Shown here: one piece after another, positions 1-5,004 of the stretch
Layout of the letters: each line of letters begins with the position of its first letter
How positions within the stretch are numbered: position 1 is the first letter of the stretch
NCBI GenBank assembly: GCA_019242065.1
Contig: JAFAWJ010000139.1
Coordinates: 1-5,004, forward strand
Length of the DNA stretch: 5,004 nt
Direction: 5' to 3'
Source: Chloroflexota bacterium
Lineage (GTDB): Bacteria; Chloroflexota; UBA6077; CF-72
Position numbers and translations under genes: made by a program
Notes under the pieces: generated by a model
Database searches by the model: none
What the model was told of the DNA's origin: nothing
Seen by the model: only the letters and a program-made list of their open reading frames with translations

Positions 1-1486
1 TGTTTGCGCCTGAGAGCATCGGCGTGCCAGCGGGCTCGGTGCGTTCAGGCGTCGGCGCCCTGCGCAGGGATTCATCGAGTGGTAAGCGCACCGTGAATCG
101 GGCACCGAAGCCCGCGCGCGAATCCACGTCCAGTACCCCGCCATGCGCGTCGGTAATACCGCGGGCGAGATACAGTCCCAGGCCGAGGCCGACCGAGCCG
201 CGTCCAGCGCCGAAGCGTTCGAAAAGGTGCGGGATGACGTCCGGCGAGAGACCTGGTCCAGAATCGATAACCGCCACCATTGCCCAGCAGTCGGTCATCA
301 TCAGTTCGATTACAACTGGCTCGTTCTCTGGCTGGACCTTCAGGGCGTTGGACAGGAGATTTTCGAACACCTGACGGAGTCGCCCGGCGTCTGCCGACAC
401 AACCAGCTCATCCATCGGCGCATGTAGCTCAACCCTATCTGGCATCGGGACTACATCAGCCGCGCTCACCTTGACGAGCTCCACGATGTCGACGGGCTCG
501 CGCGTCAATTCAAACACACCTTGTTTCAATCGAGCCGTGTCGAGCAGGTCGCGCACGAGCCGATCGAGTCGATCGACGCTGCCGATGAGTTCGCCCGTGT
601 CCTGCAGGTAACGCTGTTGGGCCTCGCGTCGCGCGCGGCGCGCCATGAGGTCGAGTCGAGCGCGGAGAGGTGTGAGCAAATTGCGGAAATCGTGCGCGAG
701 AATAGTGACCAACTCCTCGGCGGCAGCCCGCCTGCCGTGCGCCGCAGCTTCGGCCGTCGACTTTTGGACGAGCTCCGCTTGATGCGCCACCATGCCCACC
801 CAACGAGCAACCGTTGCCAAAAACTGCAGGTCGCCCTGGGTAAAAAATTCCGGCGCGGTCGAGACTGCCGACAACACGCCGCGCTGCTCGCCGGCGACCA
901 CGAGCGGCACACTGATGTCCGAGCGGATGGCCAATGCCTCTCGCACGCCGCGCAGCTCGTGCGCGTCCTGGTCCACGCGTCCGGCGCGACGCGGGCTGCC
1001 ATTCTGGAAGACCTCATCCATGCGCCCACCGTTGACGACAGGCAGACGGTGCAGACCGAGCGCGTGCTGCTTGCGGCCGAGTGGTGTCGGACTGGTTCCG
1101 CGAGCGACCAGCGTCGACGTGGCCGGCTCGTACAGGAACGCGTCAACCTTTTCACAACCGAGCGCCTCGGCAAGCGTGAGCGTCGCCGCATCGAGCGCCG
1201 AATCCAGGTCCTGGGGAACAATCTCCATCAAGCGCTCGAGCGTCGCCAGCAAACGATTTTGTGCTGCCGCGAGCCCGCGTTGATTGGCCCATGTGGCAAG
1301 CTCCGAGCGCGAACACAAACTCAATCGGCGGAGTATCTGCTGAACATGATTGCCAGCGGTCCCCGCAGTGATAACCATCTCAGCTGCAATCTGCTGATTC
1401 GTTAAACCTCGGGCCACCAGGGTCGCGATCTCACGCTGTCGTACGGTCAACGCGTCTCGGCCACGGCCACGCTCATCCATCGTCAC
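1..1486 (-). CDS. LuxR-HTH / GAF / sensor histidine kinase (partial, runs off left edge)
   Basis: The frame stays open from the start to the window edge: 493 codons from ATG 1480, or 495 from GTG 1486, with no stop. Residues below count from ATG 1480. Residues 11-70 form a LuxR/GerE-type helix-turn-helix (LTVRQREIATLVARGLTNQQ, then ITAGTAGNHV, RSELATWA). Residues 75-235 fit a GAF sensor domain (ISVPLVVAGEQRGVLS near its end). Residues 256-318 are the HisKA dimerisation helices, with His263 in LAHDFRNLLTPL as the expected phospho-acceptor. Residues 365-467 are HATPase_c: N box FENLLSNALK, G1 DSGPG, F box PHLFERF, G2 GLGLGLYLAR. No membrane segment is visible, so it should be a cytoplasmic kinase sensing through GAF. 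Its partner is unknown. The last 25 visible residues follow the ATPase core and could be a short tail or a linker to a receiver domain beyond the edge. GTG 1486 is the likelier start because GGAGGA lies 8 nt upstream, whereas ATG 1480 is 14 nt away. Confidence 0.93.
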   Translation of the reverse strand, partial: MTMDERGRGRDALTVRQREIATLVARGLTNQQIAAEMVITAGTAGNHVQQILRRLSLCSRSELATWANQRGLAAAQNRLLATLERLMEIVPQDLDSALDAATLTLAEALGCEKVDAFLYEPATSTLVARGTSPTPLGRKQHALGLHRLPVVNGGRMDEVFQNGSPRRAGRVDQDAHELRGVREALAIRSDISVPLVVAGEQRGVLSAVSTAPEFFTQGDLQFLATVARWVGMVAHQAELVQKSTAEAAAHGRRAAAEELVTILAHDFRNLLTPLRARLDLMARRARREAQQRYLQDTGELIGSVDRLDRLVRDLLDTARLKQGVFELTREPVDIVELVKVSAADVVPMPDRVELHAPMDELVVSADAGRLRQVFENLLSNALKVQPENEPVVIELMMTDCWAMVAVIDSGPGLSPDVIPHLFERFGAGRGSVGLGLGLYLARGITDAHGGVLDVDSRAGFGARFTVRLPLDESLRRAPTPERTEPAGTPMLSGAN

Positions 1487-1494
1487 CGACCATG

Positions 1495-1500
1495 TCCTCC
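1495..1500 (-). promoter_or_regulatory. Ribosome binding site that decides the kinase start
   Basis: The minus strand reads GGAGGA here. It is 8 nt before the in-frame GTG at 1486 but 14 nt before the ATG at 1480, so spacing favours the GTG. An out-of-frame ATG at 1493 would be only 1 nt from the motif and opens just six codons. Confidence 0.5.
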
Positions 1501-1980
1501 AACGCGCATCACCCGCGCACGTGTGCCCTGCCGATCCGACCACCGCCGACGGCAATCAGGAATAAGCGGCATACTCTTTTGCGCCAGCTTCGCGCAGCCA
1601 ATCAGATCTCCCGCCCAAGTCGTAGTCGAGAGTCAACCAATTCCGAGAGTTCATCCGATTGCTCACTTTCCCTCGTTGGTGCATGTTGGCATGGCGGACT
1701 CCTGGTCATCGCAACGCACTGGCTTATGCCATGCGTCGAGACGCCCTGGGCATCGAGTGCCATGCATGCCGTTCTGCCATGTGCTCGCTCCCATGCTGCC
1801 TCGAATGCTCAGTCACAAAGCAACCAGGCAGGTGCTTCGCGGCGGTGCGTATGAGCCGCTGGGGCCCTCCTTGCCCGACACACGAGACCTCTCCCCCGCG
1901 TACTTTGCCAGCGTGCTGTTTGCACGCTCAGAGTGCCACCCGGTCAGCCTCGACATCGTGCTCCACCAGCCCTTCCTGCG
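1501..1980. other. About 480-base stretch without a convincing gene
   Basis: Several open frames cross this stretch on both strands, but none shows a recognisable domain, and their translations lack the regular third-position GC bias of the neighbouring genes. On the minus strand a 41-codon ORF beginning at the ATG near 1956 has a GGTGGAG-like site just upstream, but nothing in it is recognisable. The segment should hold the promoter of the kinase gene; I could not fix -35 and -10 boxes with confidence. Its one visible structural oddity is a cluster of CATG tetranucleotides between 1682 and 1795. Confidence 0.5.
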
Positions 1981-2385
1981 TCAGCCCAGGCGCACAACCC
2001 GGGTTCCGCGCGGGTAGGCACCGTCCGCGCGCCGAGCTGCGGATACCTCTGGCTGATAGCGCCAGAACGGCGGGTACGCAAGGCGGCGGGCACCCCAGAA
2101 TGACCACCGTTCAGCCGCATGCTCGGACGCCACCTCGATGCGTTGTCGAGAGCCGCCCCACGAGGACGTCGGCAAGCACACGCACGTCGGCATCTGGCCC
2201 ACGGTCACCACTTCGCGTGCACCGTCCGGCGCGGCTGGAGCCGCGCCGGTCTGACGCAGACGCGAACGGATGACCAGTCGCTCGCAGAACTCGCCCGAGA
2301 CATGGGCGTCCTCGTGCGCCAGGAGGTCGGAGTTGCACCACCCAGATAAGCGACCAGGGCCGTATACCATCCGAGACCGACTCAC
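1981..2385 (-). CDS. Unrecognised 134-residue ORF coupled to the GH65 stop
   Basis: I do not recognise this product. The GTG start at 2385 overlaps the TGA stop of the glycoside hydrolase frame (GTGA), and GGAGG (2394-2390) lies 4 nt upstream, so translational coupling is plausible. Third codon positions are mostly G or C from about residue 16 onward, which supports this frame. The protein has no membrane segment or signal peptide and is rich in Arg, Ala and Trp towards the C-terminus (AAERWSFWGARRLAYPPFW). Near residue 29 it contains LLAHEDAHVSG, which matches the HExxH zinc-site pattern, but nothing after it resembles a known metallopeptidase. A second minus-strand frame has a locally plausible stretch (DADVRVLADVLVGRL, near 2175), so a frameshift like those in the neighbouring hydrolase is possible. 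It could be a small real gene, a frameshifted remnant or a chance ORF. Confidence 0.35.
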   Translation of the reverse strand: MSRSRMVYGPGRLSGWCNSDLLAHEDAHVSGEFCERLVIRSRLRQTGAAPAAPDGAREVVTVGQMPTCVCLPTSSWGGSRQRIEVASEHAAERWSFWGARRLAYPPFWRYQPEVSAARRADGAYPRGTRVVRLG

Positions 2386-3339
2386 GTTCCCTCCAATGGC
2401 GTAATACTCGCCGACTCCTGTCCTTGTCGAGCGACGAGTCGAGCTGGCTCGCCGTGAACCCAGATGCGCTCCACCTCGATGCCGTCCCAGCCAGCAGGCA
2501 TCACGACCGGACGCGTGGACCACGTAGCTGCATCGCCGGGGCCAACCTCCAGACCAGTGAATCCATACAGGCAGCCAAGCAGCAAGGCGCTAAGGTTTGC
2601 GATGAACGGCCCGGCAAGTGGTTGGTCCTTGAACTTGTCCGGATCGTACTCGAGCGTTTGGCAGAACCTGCCGGTAATGAACCGAGCATAGCCGTCTCCA
2701 GCAACTGAGCCGCACGCTGTCGGTCGCCAGTGCGCGCCGCCCAGGCGCCGTACAGCGGCGACAGCATCGGACTCCCAATATAGTGTGGGGCAAGCTGGAG
2801 GAAATAATCGAGCGTTGCACGCTCGACTGCCGGATCGAGGCCGTAGCCTACCGGAAAAATGCCGGCGAGCGGTCAGGTGTTGCGCCTTTGTCCTCCGATG
2901 GATCGAAGTCATCGTGACTGACCAGCCGGCACGTGTTTGTACCGCGCGGCAGAACGAGATGATCCGCAACCTCCTGCCAGATTGGAGGCCAGGGAGCACC
3001 GATCTGGCGTGCGCAGGCGATCGCCTCGCGTAAAACGACGGTCGAAATCATGGTCGTGTATGCGTTGTTGTCGATTGGCTGCTGGGTTTCGGCGATGCCC
3101 ATGACATCCTTGAGCTCGTAGCCGCGACCGGTCCGGGTCACGCGACTGACGATCCAGTCGGCTACCCCTTGCAGTACACGCCAGGCGCCGTCGCGACGGA
3201 ACCGCTCGTCTGCCGTTGCGTGAGCATATCGCGCGAACCCCAGCGCCACATCCGGGCTGACATGATCCTCGAACCACCCTGCCGTGCTGCGGGGGTACAG
3301 TTCGGTACCAGATCGATCGAACCCACCCGCCCCGGTCAT
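2382..3339 (-). pseudogene. GH65-type glycoside hydrolase, C-terminal half, two frameshifts
   Basis: Three successive frames read as one glycoside hydrolase family 65-like protein (the trehalase, maltose and kojibiose phosphorylase family, with an (alpha/alpha)6-barrel). Frame 1 (3339 to about 2872) has GTELYPRSTAGWFEDHVSPD, then the catalytic-loop signature DVMGIAETQQPIDNNAYTTM. Its Glu (codon 3090-3088) matches the general-acid Glu in the family's GPDE..DNNAYTN motif. Frame 2 (about 2872 to 2696) has PLAGIFPVGYGLDP and YIGSPMLSPLYGAWAARTGD. Frame 3 (about 2696 to 2382) has DGYARFITGRFCQTLEYDPD, ANLSALLLGCLYGFTGL and MPAGWDGIEVERIWVHG, the usual C-terminal beta-domain end. Each junction is restored by one extra base in a short run: C near 2872 (giving TPDPLAGIF) and G near 2696 (giving LLEDGYARF). 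The rebuilt product is about 320 residues, against roughly 700-800 for the family, so the N-terminal beta-sandwich and first barrel helices are missing. The substrate cannot be told. Either this is a decaying gene or part of the damage is sequencing error. Confidence 0.85.
2390..2394 (-). promoter_or_regulatory. Ribosome binding site inside the end of the GH65 frame
   Basis: The minus strand reads GGAGG within the last codons of the hydrolase frame (Glu-Gly-Thr-stop), 4 nt before the overlapping GTG at 2385. It is the main evidence that the downstream ORF is translated, probably by ribosomes terminating on the hydrolase. Confidence 0.45.
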
Positions 3340-3765
3340 CGCCCCTCAGTCGGTCTGAACTCTCCGAGCGCGTCAGTGACGACTTCGCGAGCGGCCGAAG
3401 CCGACCGGCGGTGAACGCAGGCCGTCCACTCCGCTTCCCCACGACAGCCGCATCGCCGCGACCCCGTCTGCTCGACGGCCTTGCCTTGCCCCCAGGCATC
3501 GGCCGGCCCGCCGCGGTGTGCCAATCCTGGCGCGCAGCTGGGTCGCCGCCTGCTGTATGCGCACTTCCGTCACCGCGAGCGCAATCACATCCTCCAGGCC
3601 TGTCCCGAGTGATTGAGCCAGCCCCACTGCGACTGGCGTTCGGGTGGACCTGGAGCCACCTGGCCTCCGCTGTGTCATTGGTCAGCTGATCCCGCGCTGA
3701 CCGGTCAATACCACGATTCGAGGCTCACTGATCATTCTCCAACCCACCCAGATGCAAGAGAACCC
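3340..3765. other. About 425 bases without a recognisable gene, upstream of the GH65 fragment
   Basis: If the hydrolase were whole, its N-terminal half would lie here, but I cannot find GH65 motifs in any frame. One minus-strand frame (3678-3373, 101 codons) contains a coding-like helical stretch, GLEDVIALAVTEVRIQQAA, then degenerates into Arg/Gly-rich sequence. Another (3524-3336, 62 codons) ends AAREVVTDALGEFRPTEG; adding one G to the GGGG run just before 3339 would join it to the hydrolase frame. These may be scrambled remains of the missing 5' part or of another gene. The end near 3677-3709 holds nested palindromes. Confidence 0.4.
3677..3709. repeat. Nested palindromes: stem-loop GGTCAGC/GCTGACC plus TGACCGGTCA
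   Basis: GGTCAGC (3680-3686) and GCTGACC (3696-3702) form a 7-bp inverted repeat around a 9-base loop. The second arm overlaps the perfect 10-bp palindrome TGACCGGTCA (3698-3707). TCAGCTGA (3682-3689) is a further 8-bp palindrome inside the unit, and the outer edges ATTGGTCA and TGACCGGTCAAT reuse the same half-site. It lies 57-89 bases beyond the stop of the SnoaL-like gene in that gene's direction. A regulator-binding site or a hairpin terminator are both possible. No T-run follows on the minus strand, which argues against an intrinsic terminator. Confidence 0.4.
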
Positions 3766-4167
3766 TCATGCCCAGGCGCGTGCAAACTCGACGACGTCGC
3801 CCGGCCATTTCCGCCAGCTCGCAATCTTACTGTCGCGCAATTCGACGACGTCTGCCGTTCGGTATTCGACGGGTTGCCCATCACGTTGGAGACGGTGAAC
3901 CAGGAGCAATACGCCGTGCTCATCGTTGGCAAAGACGTCAACTACCTCTTCGGAGAACGTGCCGCCCGAAAGCTGCATGACTGGCGCCACCAACTCAGAG
4001 AAGGTGGGTTTAGTAAACACCGCGATGGGTTCGTTGTGCGTGATCTGGTTGGGACCGGGCACGGTGAACCGTACATCGTCGGTGCACCCACTGAGAAACC
4101 CAGGCATATCACCGCTGGCAAACAGAGCGTAGAGATCTCGCAAGCGCCGTTCGTTTGGGTGTGGCAT
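3766..4167 (-). CDS. SnoaL-like / ketosteroid-isomerase-like (NTF2-fold) protein
   Basis: This is an intact 133-residue protein, the usual length for SnoaL-like or DUF4440-type NTF2-fold proteins. It starts MPHPNERRLRDLYALFASGD, the helical N-terminus where a helix is followed by 'ALFASGDM..FL'. The barrel strands follow (DDVRFTVPGPN), then FSELVAPVMQLSGGTFSEEV, a strand ending in HGVLLLVHRLQRDGQPVEY, and a C-terminal DSKIASWRKWPGD, matching the family's 'gKI....e.pgD' ending. Members act as isomerases, cyclases, hydrolases or plain ligand-binding proteins. The active residues vary, so no reaction can be assigned here. ATG 4167 is chosen because conservation-like sequence begins there and GGTGA lies about 8 nt upstream. 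The frame stays open further upstream to 4305, but that part is low-complexity and overlaps the ATPase remnant on the other strand. No membrane segment or signal is seen, so it should be cytoplasmic. The gene seems unrelated to its broken neighbours. Confidence 0.88.
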   Translation of the reverse strand: MPHPNERRLRDLYALFASGDMPGFLSGCTDDVRFTVPGPNQITHNEPIAVFTKPTFSELVAPVMQLSGGTFSEEVVDVFANDEHGVLLLVHRLQRDGQPVEYRTADVVELRDSKIASWRKWPGDVVEFARAWA

Positions 4168-4218
4168 CGTAGTCACCAGTTCAGTCAATAGAATGCCCGC
4201 CATCGCGCGGACGGGTGA

Positions 4219-4371
4219 TGTCCCGGGGCAAGACGCGTTGCGGTCGGCCGTGATGCGGAATTGCGACGGCTGGTGGCTGCCTTCGTGGTGGCAGCCAAGA
4301 GCCAATGAGCACCGTTCATTGGGGTCGGTGGCCCCAGTATCGGTAAGACCGCGCTACTTTCCAAATCTTGA
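4219..4371 (+). pseudogene. Remnant of a STAND / AAA-type P-loop ATPase (N-terminal part)
   Basis: One plus-strand frame reads VAVGRDAELRRLVAAFVVAA, a stop (TGA 4306-4308), then FIGVGGPSIGKTALL and a second stop (TGA 4369-4371). Many AAA_16, NB-ARC and LuxR-associated STAND ATPases begin with 'fVGRdaEL..L', followed about 30 residues later by a strand and the Walker A loop 'G..GIGKT.LL'. Here VGR (4243-4251) and GKT (4342-4350) stand at that spacing in the same frame. Walker A is complete (GGPSIGKT with the first G at 4327; Lys at 4345-4347). No start codon, Walker B or downstream nucleotide-binding subdomain remains, and two in-frame stops break it. The second stop abuts the transposase remnant. 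As a short match it could be chance, but two motifs in register on one frame make that less likely. It lies divergently from the SnoaL-like gene. Confidence 0.55.
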
Positions 4372-4641
4372 CGTCGGCGTCGCCTCAAGTACAACCATCT
4401 CGTCGCCAAGGCCGCGGCGATCCAGAACGTCATCGATCTCACGCGTGCCGTGCGTGATCTGCAGGCGGACGGCCACCTGGTGCGGCGCGAGGACCTGGCG
4501 CAACTCAGCCCATACCAGACGCGACGACTCAAGCGCTTTGGCGATTACACCCTCTCCATGGGCGCGCCCGACCCGTTCGAGACCGATTTGATCGTGCCGT
4601 TCCCGCTGGAAGAGGCGCCAGAGCCAGCAGCAATCGCATGA
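4372..4641 (+). pseudogene. tnpA: 3' end of a Tn3-family transposase gene (tnpA remnant)
   Basis: The 89 codons before the TGA at 4639 match the C-terminus of Tn3-family transposases, large cut-and-copy DDE enzymes of about 1000 residues. Typical blocks are RRLKYNHLVAKAAAIQNVID, LTRAVRDLQADGHLVRREDL and AQLSPYQTRRLKRFGDYTL, followed by an acidic, Pro-rich tail (EEAPEPAAIA) ending at the stop. The DDE catalytic core lies upstream in the family and is absent. An in-frame stop stands directly before the first matching residue, at the junction with the ATPase remnant. No resolvase and no convincing 38-bp Tn3 terminal inverted repeat is visible after the stop, so this is a dead fragment and not a complete element. 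Within the retained segment the frame is clean, which suggests a fairly recent truncation. Confidence 0.85.
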
Positions 4642-4672
4642 GACACGACCGCTCGAACGCCGGCAATACGGG
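4641..4672 (+). other. Junction between transposase stop and TPR ORF
   Basis: A Tn3-type terminal repeat would be expected close behind tnpA, ending in a CCCC-like edge. None is evident in these 31 bases. The TPR frame is open through here back to a TGA at 4589, but without an in-frame start before ATG 4673, and no Shine-Dalgarno-like site is seen. The boundary between transposon and host sequence therefore cannot be placed exactly. Confidence 0.4.
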
Positions 4673-5004
4673 ATGGCAAACGAAACTAGACGAGGCGCAC
4701 GAATTTCCCAGCACGGTCAGTACGAACAGGCGCATCGCGAGTCTAGATCTGCGCTCCGCCTGGCTGAGGCGGTACTTGGTCCGCTCCACGAAGAAGTTCT
4801 CGGACTATTGGAATCGCTTGACCATCTGCAGTACTGCGACATCGGAGATTGGTCTCGATCGATTGCGATCAAGACGACGCTGCTGGAGCGGCACGAGGCG
4901 ATACTCGGTGTGGACCATCCGGATCTGGCGCACGACATGCTTGCGCTAGCGCAGGCACACGACCTCAGCGCCTTCCAGAATGATGACGAGCGGAACAAAC
5001 GCGA
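4673..5004 (+). CDS. TPR-repeat protein (partial, runs off right edge)
   Basis: The frame is open from ATG 4673 through 110 codons to the window end. It carries two kinesin-light-chain-type tetratricopeptide repeats. The first runs from RISQHGQYEQAHRESRSALR to LAEAVLGPLHEEVLGLL. The second centres on IAIKTTLLERHEAILGVDHP, then DLAHDMLALAQAH. The 'LG.dHPdla' turn is diagnostic of TPR_10/TPR_12 units. Such repeats form helical scaffolds for protein contacts and are often the C-terminal half of NB-ARC/STAND regulators. There is no Shine-Dalgarno site and no leader before the first repeat, so the ORF looks as if it has lost its N-terminus. It begins 31 bases after the Tn3 tnpA remnant. It could be the C-terminal part of the gene whose P-loop survives at 4219-4371, or an independent TPR gene. 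The repeat call is firm; whether it is expressed is not. Confidence 0.75.
   Translation, partial: MANETRRGARISQHGQYEQAHRESRSALRLAEAVLGPLHEEVLGLLESLDHLQYCDIGDWSRSIAIKTTLLERHEAILGVDHPDLAHDMLALAQAHDLSAFQNDDERNKR

Noticed and set aside
521..1405. A 294-codon open frame on the plus strand, opposite the kinase gene
   Set aside because: It is the antisense shadow of a GC-rich gene on the other strand. The minus-strand frame shows a full set of HTH, GAF and kinase motifs, whereas this translation is Arg/Ala-rich without any domain.
1473..1493. Six-codon leader ORF overlapping the kinase start
   Set aside because: Its ATG is only 1 nt from GGAGGA, too close for initiation, and the ORF is too short to distinguish from chance.
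1631..1655. Possible minus-strand promoter with a TTGACT -35 box for the kinase gene
   Set aside because: No TATAAT-like box is found 16-19 bases downstream of the TTGACT at 1636-1631, so the match is not supportable.
1492..2273. Three overlapping plus-strand open frames of 120-204 codons
   Set aside because: They lack domain signatures, convincing ribosome sites and consistent third-position bias, and they overlap each other. In GC-rich DNA such frames arise by chance.
4168..4305. N-terminal extension of the SnoaL-like protein to an ATG at 4305
   Set aside because: The extra 46 residues do not resemble the family, overlap the ATPase relic on the opposite strand, and a suitable start with a GGTGA site exists at 4167.
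4321..4348. GGGG...CGGTAAG sequence resembling a Tn3-family terminal inverted repeat
   Set aside because: The start (GGGG) and a TAAG are loosely Tn3-like, but no matching inverted copy is present after the transposase stop, and the same bases are explained better as the Walker A codons of the ATPase relic.
4185..4532. A 115-codon minus-strand frame opposite the transposase remnant
   Set aside because: The plus strand has clear Tn3 transposase residues here; the minus translation is Arg-rich without any signature.
4638..4949. A 103-codon plus-strand frame starting at the ATGA overlap with the transposase stop
   Set aside because: It is out of frame with the TPR repeats, is Arg/Ser/Thr-rich with no domain, and is a shadow of the TPR ORF.

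Overview
This window is GC-rich bacterial DNA. It carries two intact-looking genes, one large gene cut by the left edge, one TPR gene cut by the right edge, and several broken genes between them. Domain content (a LuxR-type helix-turn-helix fused to GAF and histidine-kinase modules, a GH65-type glycoside hydrolase, a STAND-type P-loop ATPase remnant, kinesin-light-chain-type TPRs and a Tn3-family transposase tail) best fits a member of the Chloroflexota or a similar soil bacterium. That assignment is inferred from family knowledge, not from a marker gene.

Minus-strand block, right to left. At 4167-3766 there is an intact SnoaL-like (NTF2-fold) small protein. About 430 bases with no recognisable gene follow, containing a compact set of nested palindromes. 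At 3339-2382 lies the C-terminal part of a GH65-type glycoside hydrolase. It keeps its presumed catalytic glutamate but is broken by two single-base losses, each in a short run of identical bases, and its N-terminal half is missing. Its stop overlaps a GTG start with a good ribosome binding site, which opens a 134-codon ORF (2385-1981) that I do not recognise. About 495 bases with no convincing gene follow. Finally, at 1486-1 and running off the left edge, there is a signalling protein with an N-terminal LuxR-type HTH, a GAF domain and a complete HisKA/HATPase core.

Plus-strand block on the right. A decayed P-loop ATPase fragment (4219-4371) joins the truncated 3' end of a Tn3-family transposase gene (4372-4641). 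Thirty-one bases after the transposase stop, a TPR-repeat ORF begins and runs off the right edge. P-loop ATPase and TPR segments are the two halves of many NB-ARC/STAND-TPR regulators, so the transposon tail may mark an old insertion and deletion inside one such gene. This is an inference.

The window looks like an eroding accessory region rather than an ordered operon. I see no CRISPR array, no tRNA or rRNA and no complete mobile element. Single-base indels in the assembly could mimic part of the decay, and that needs to be separated from real pseudogenisation.
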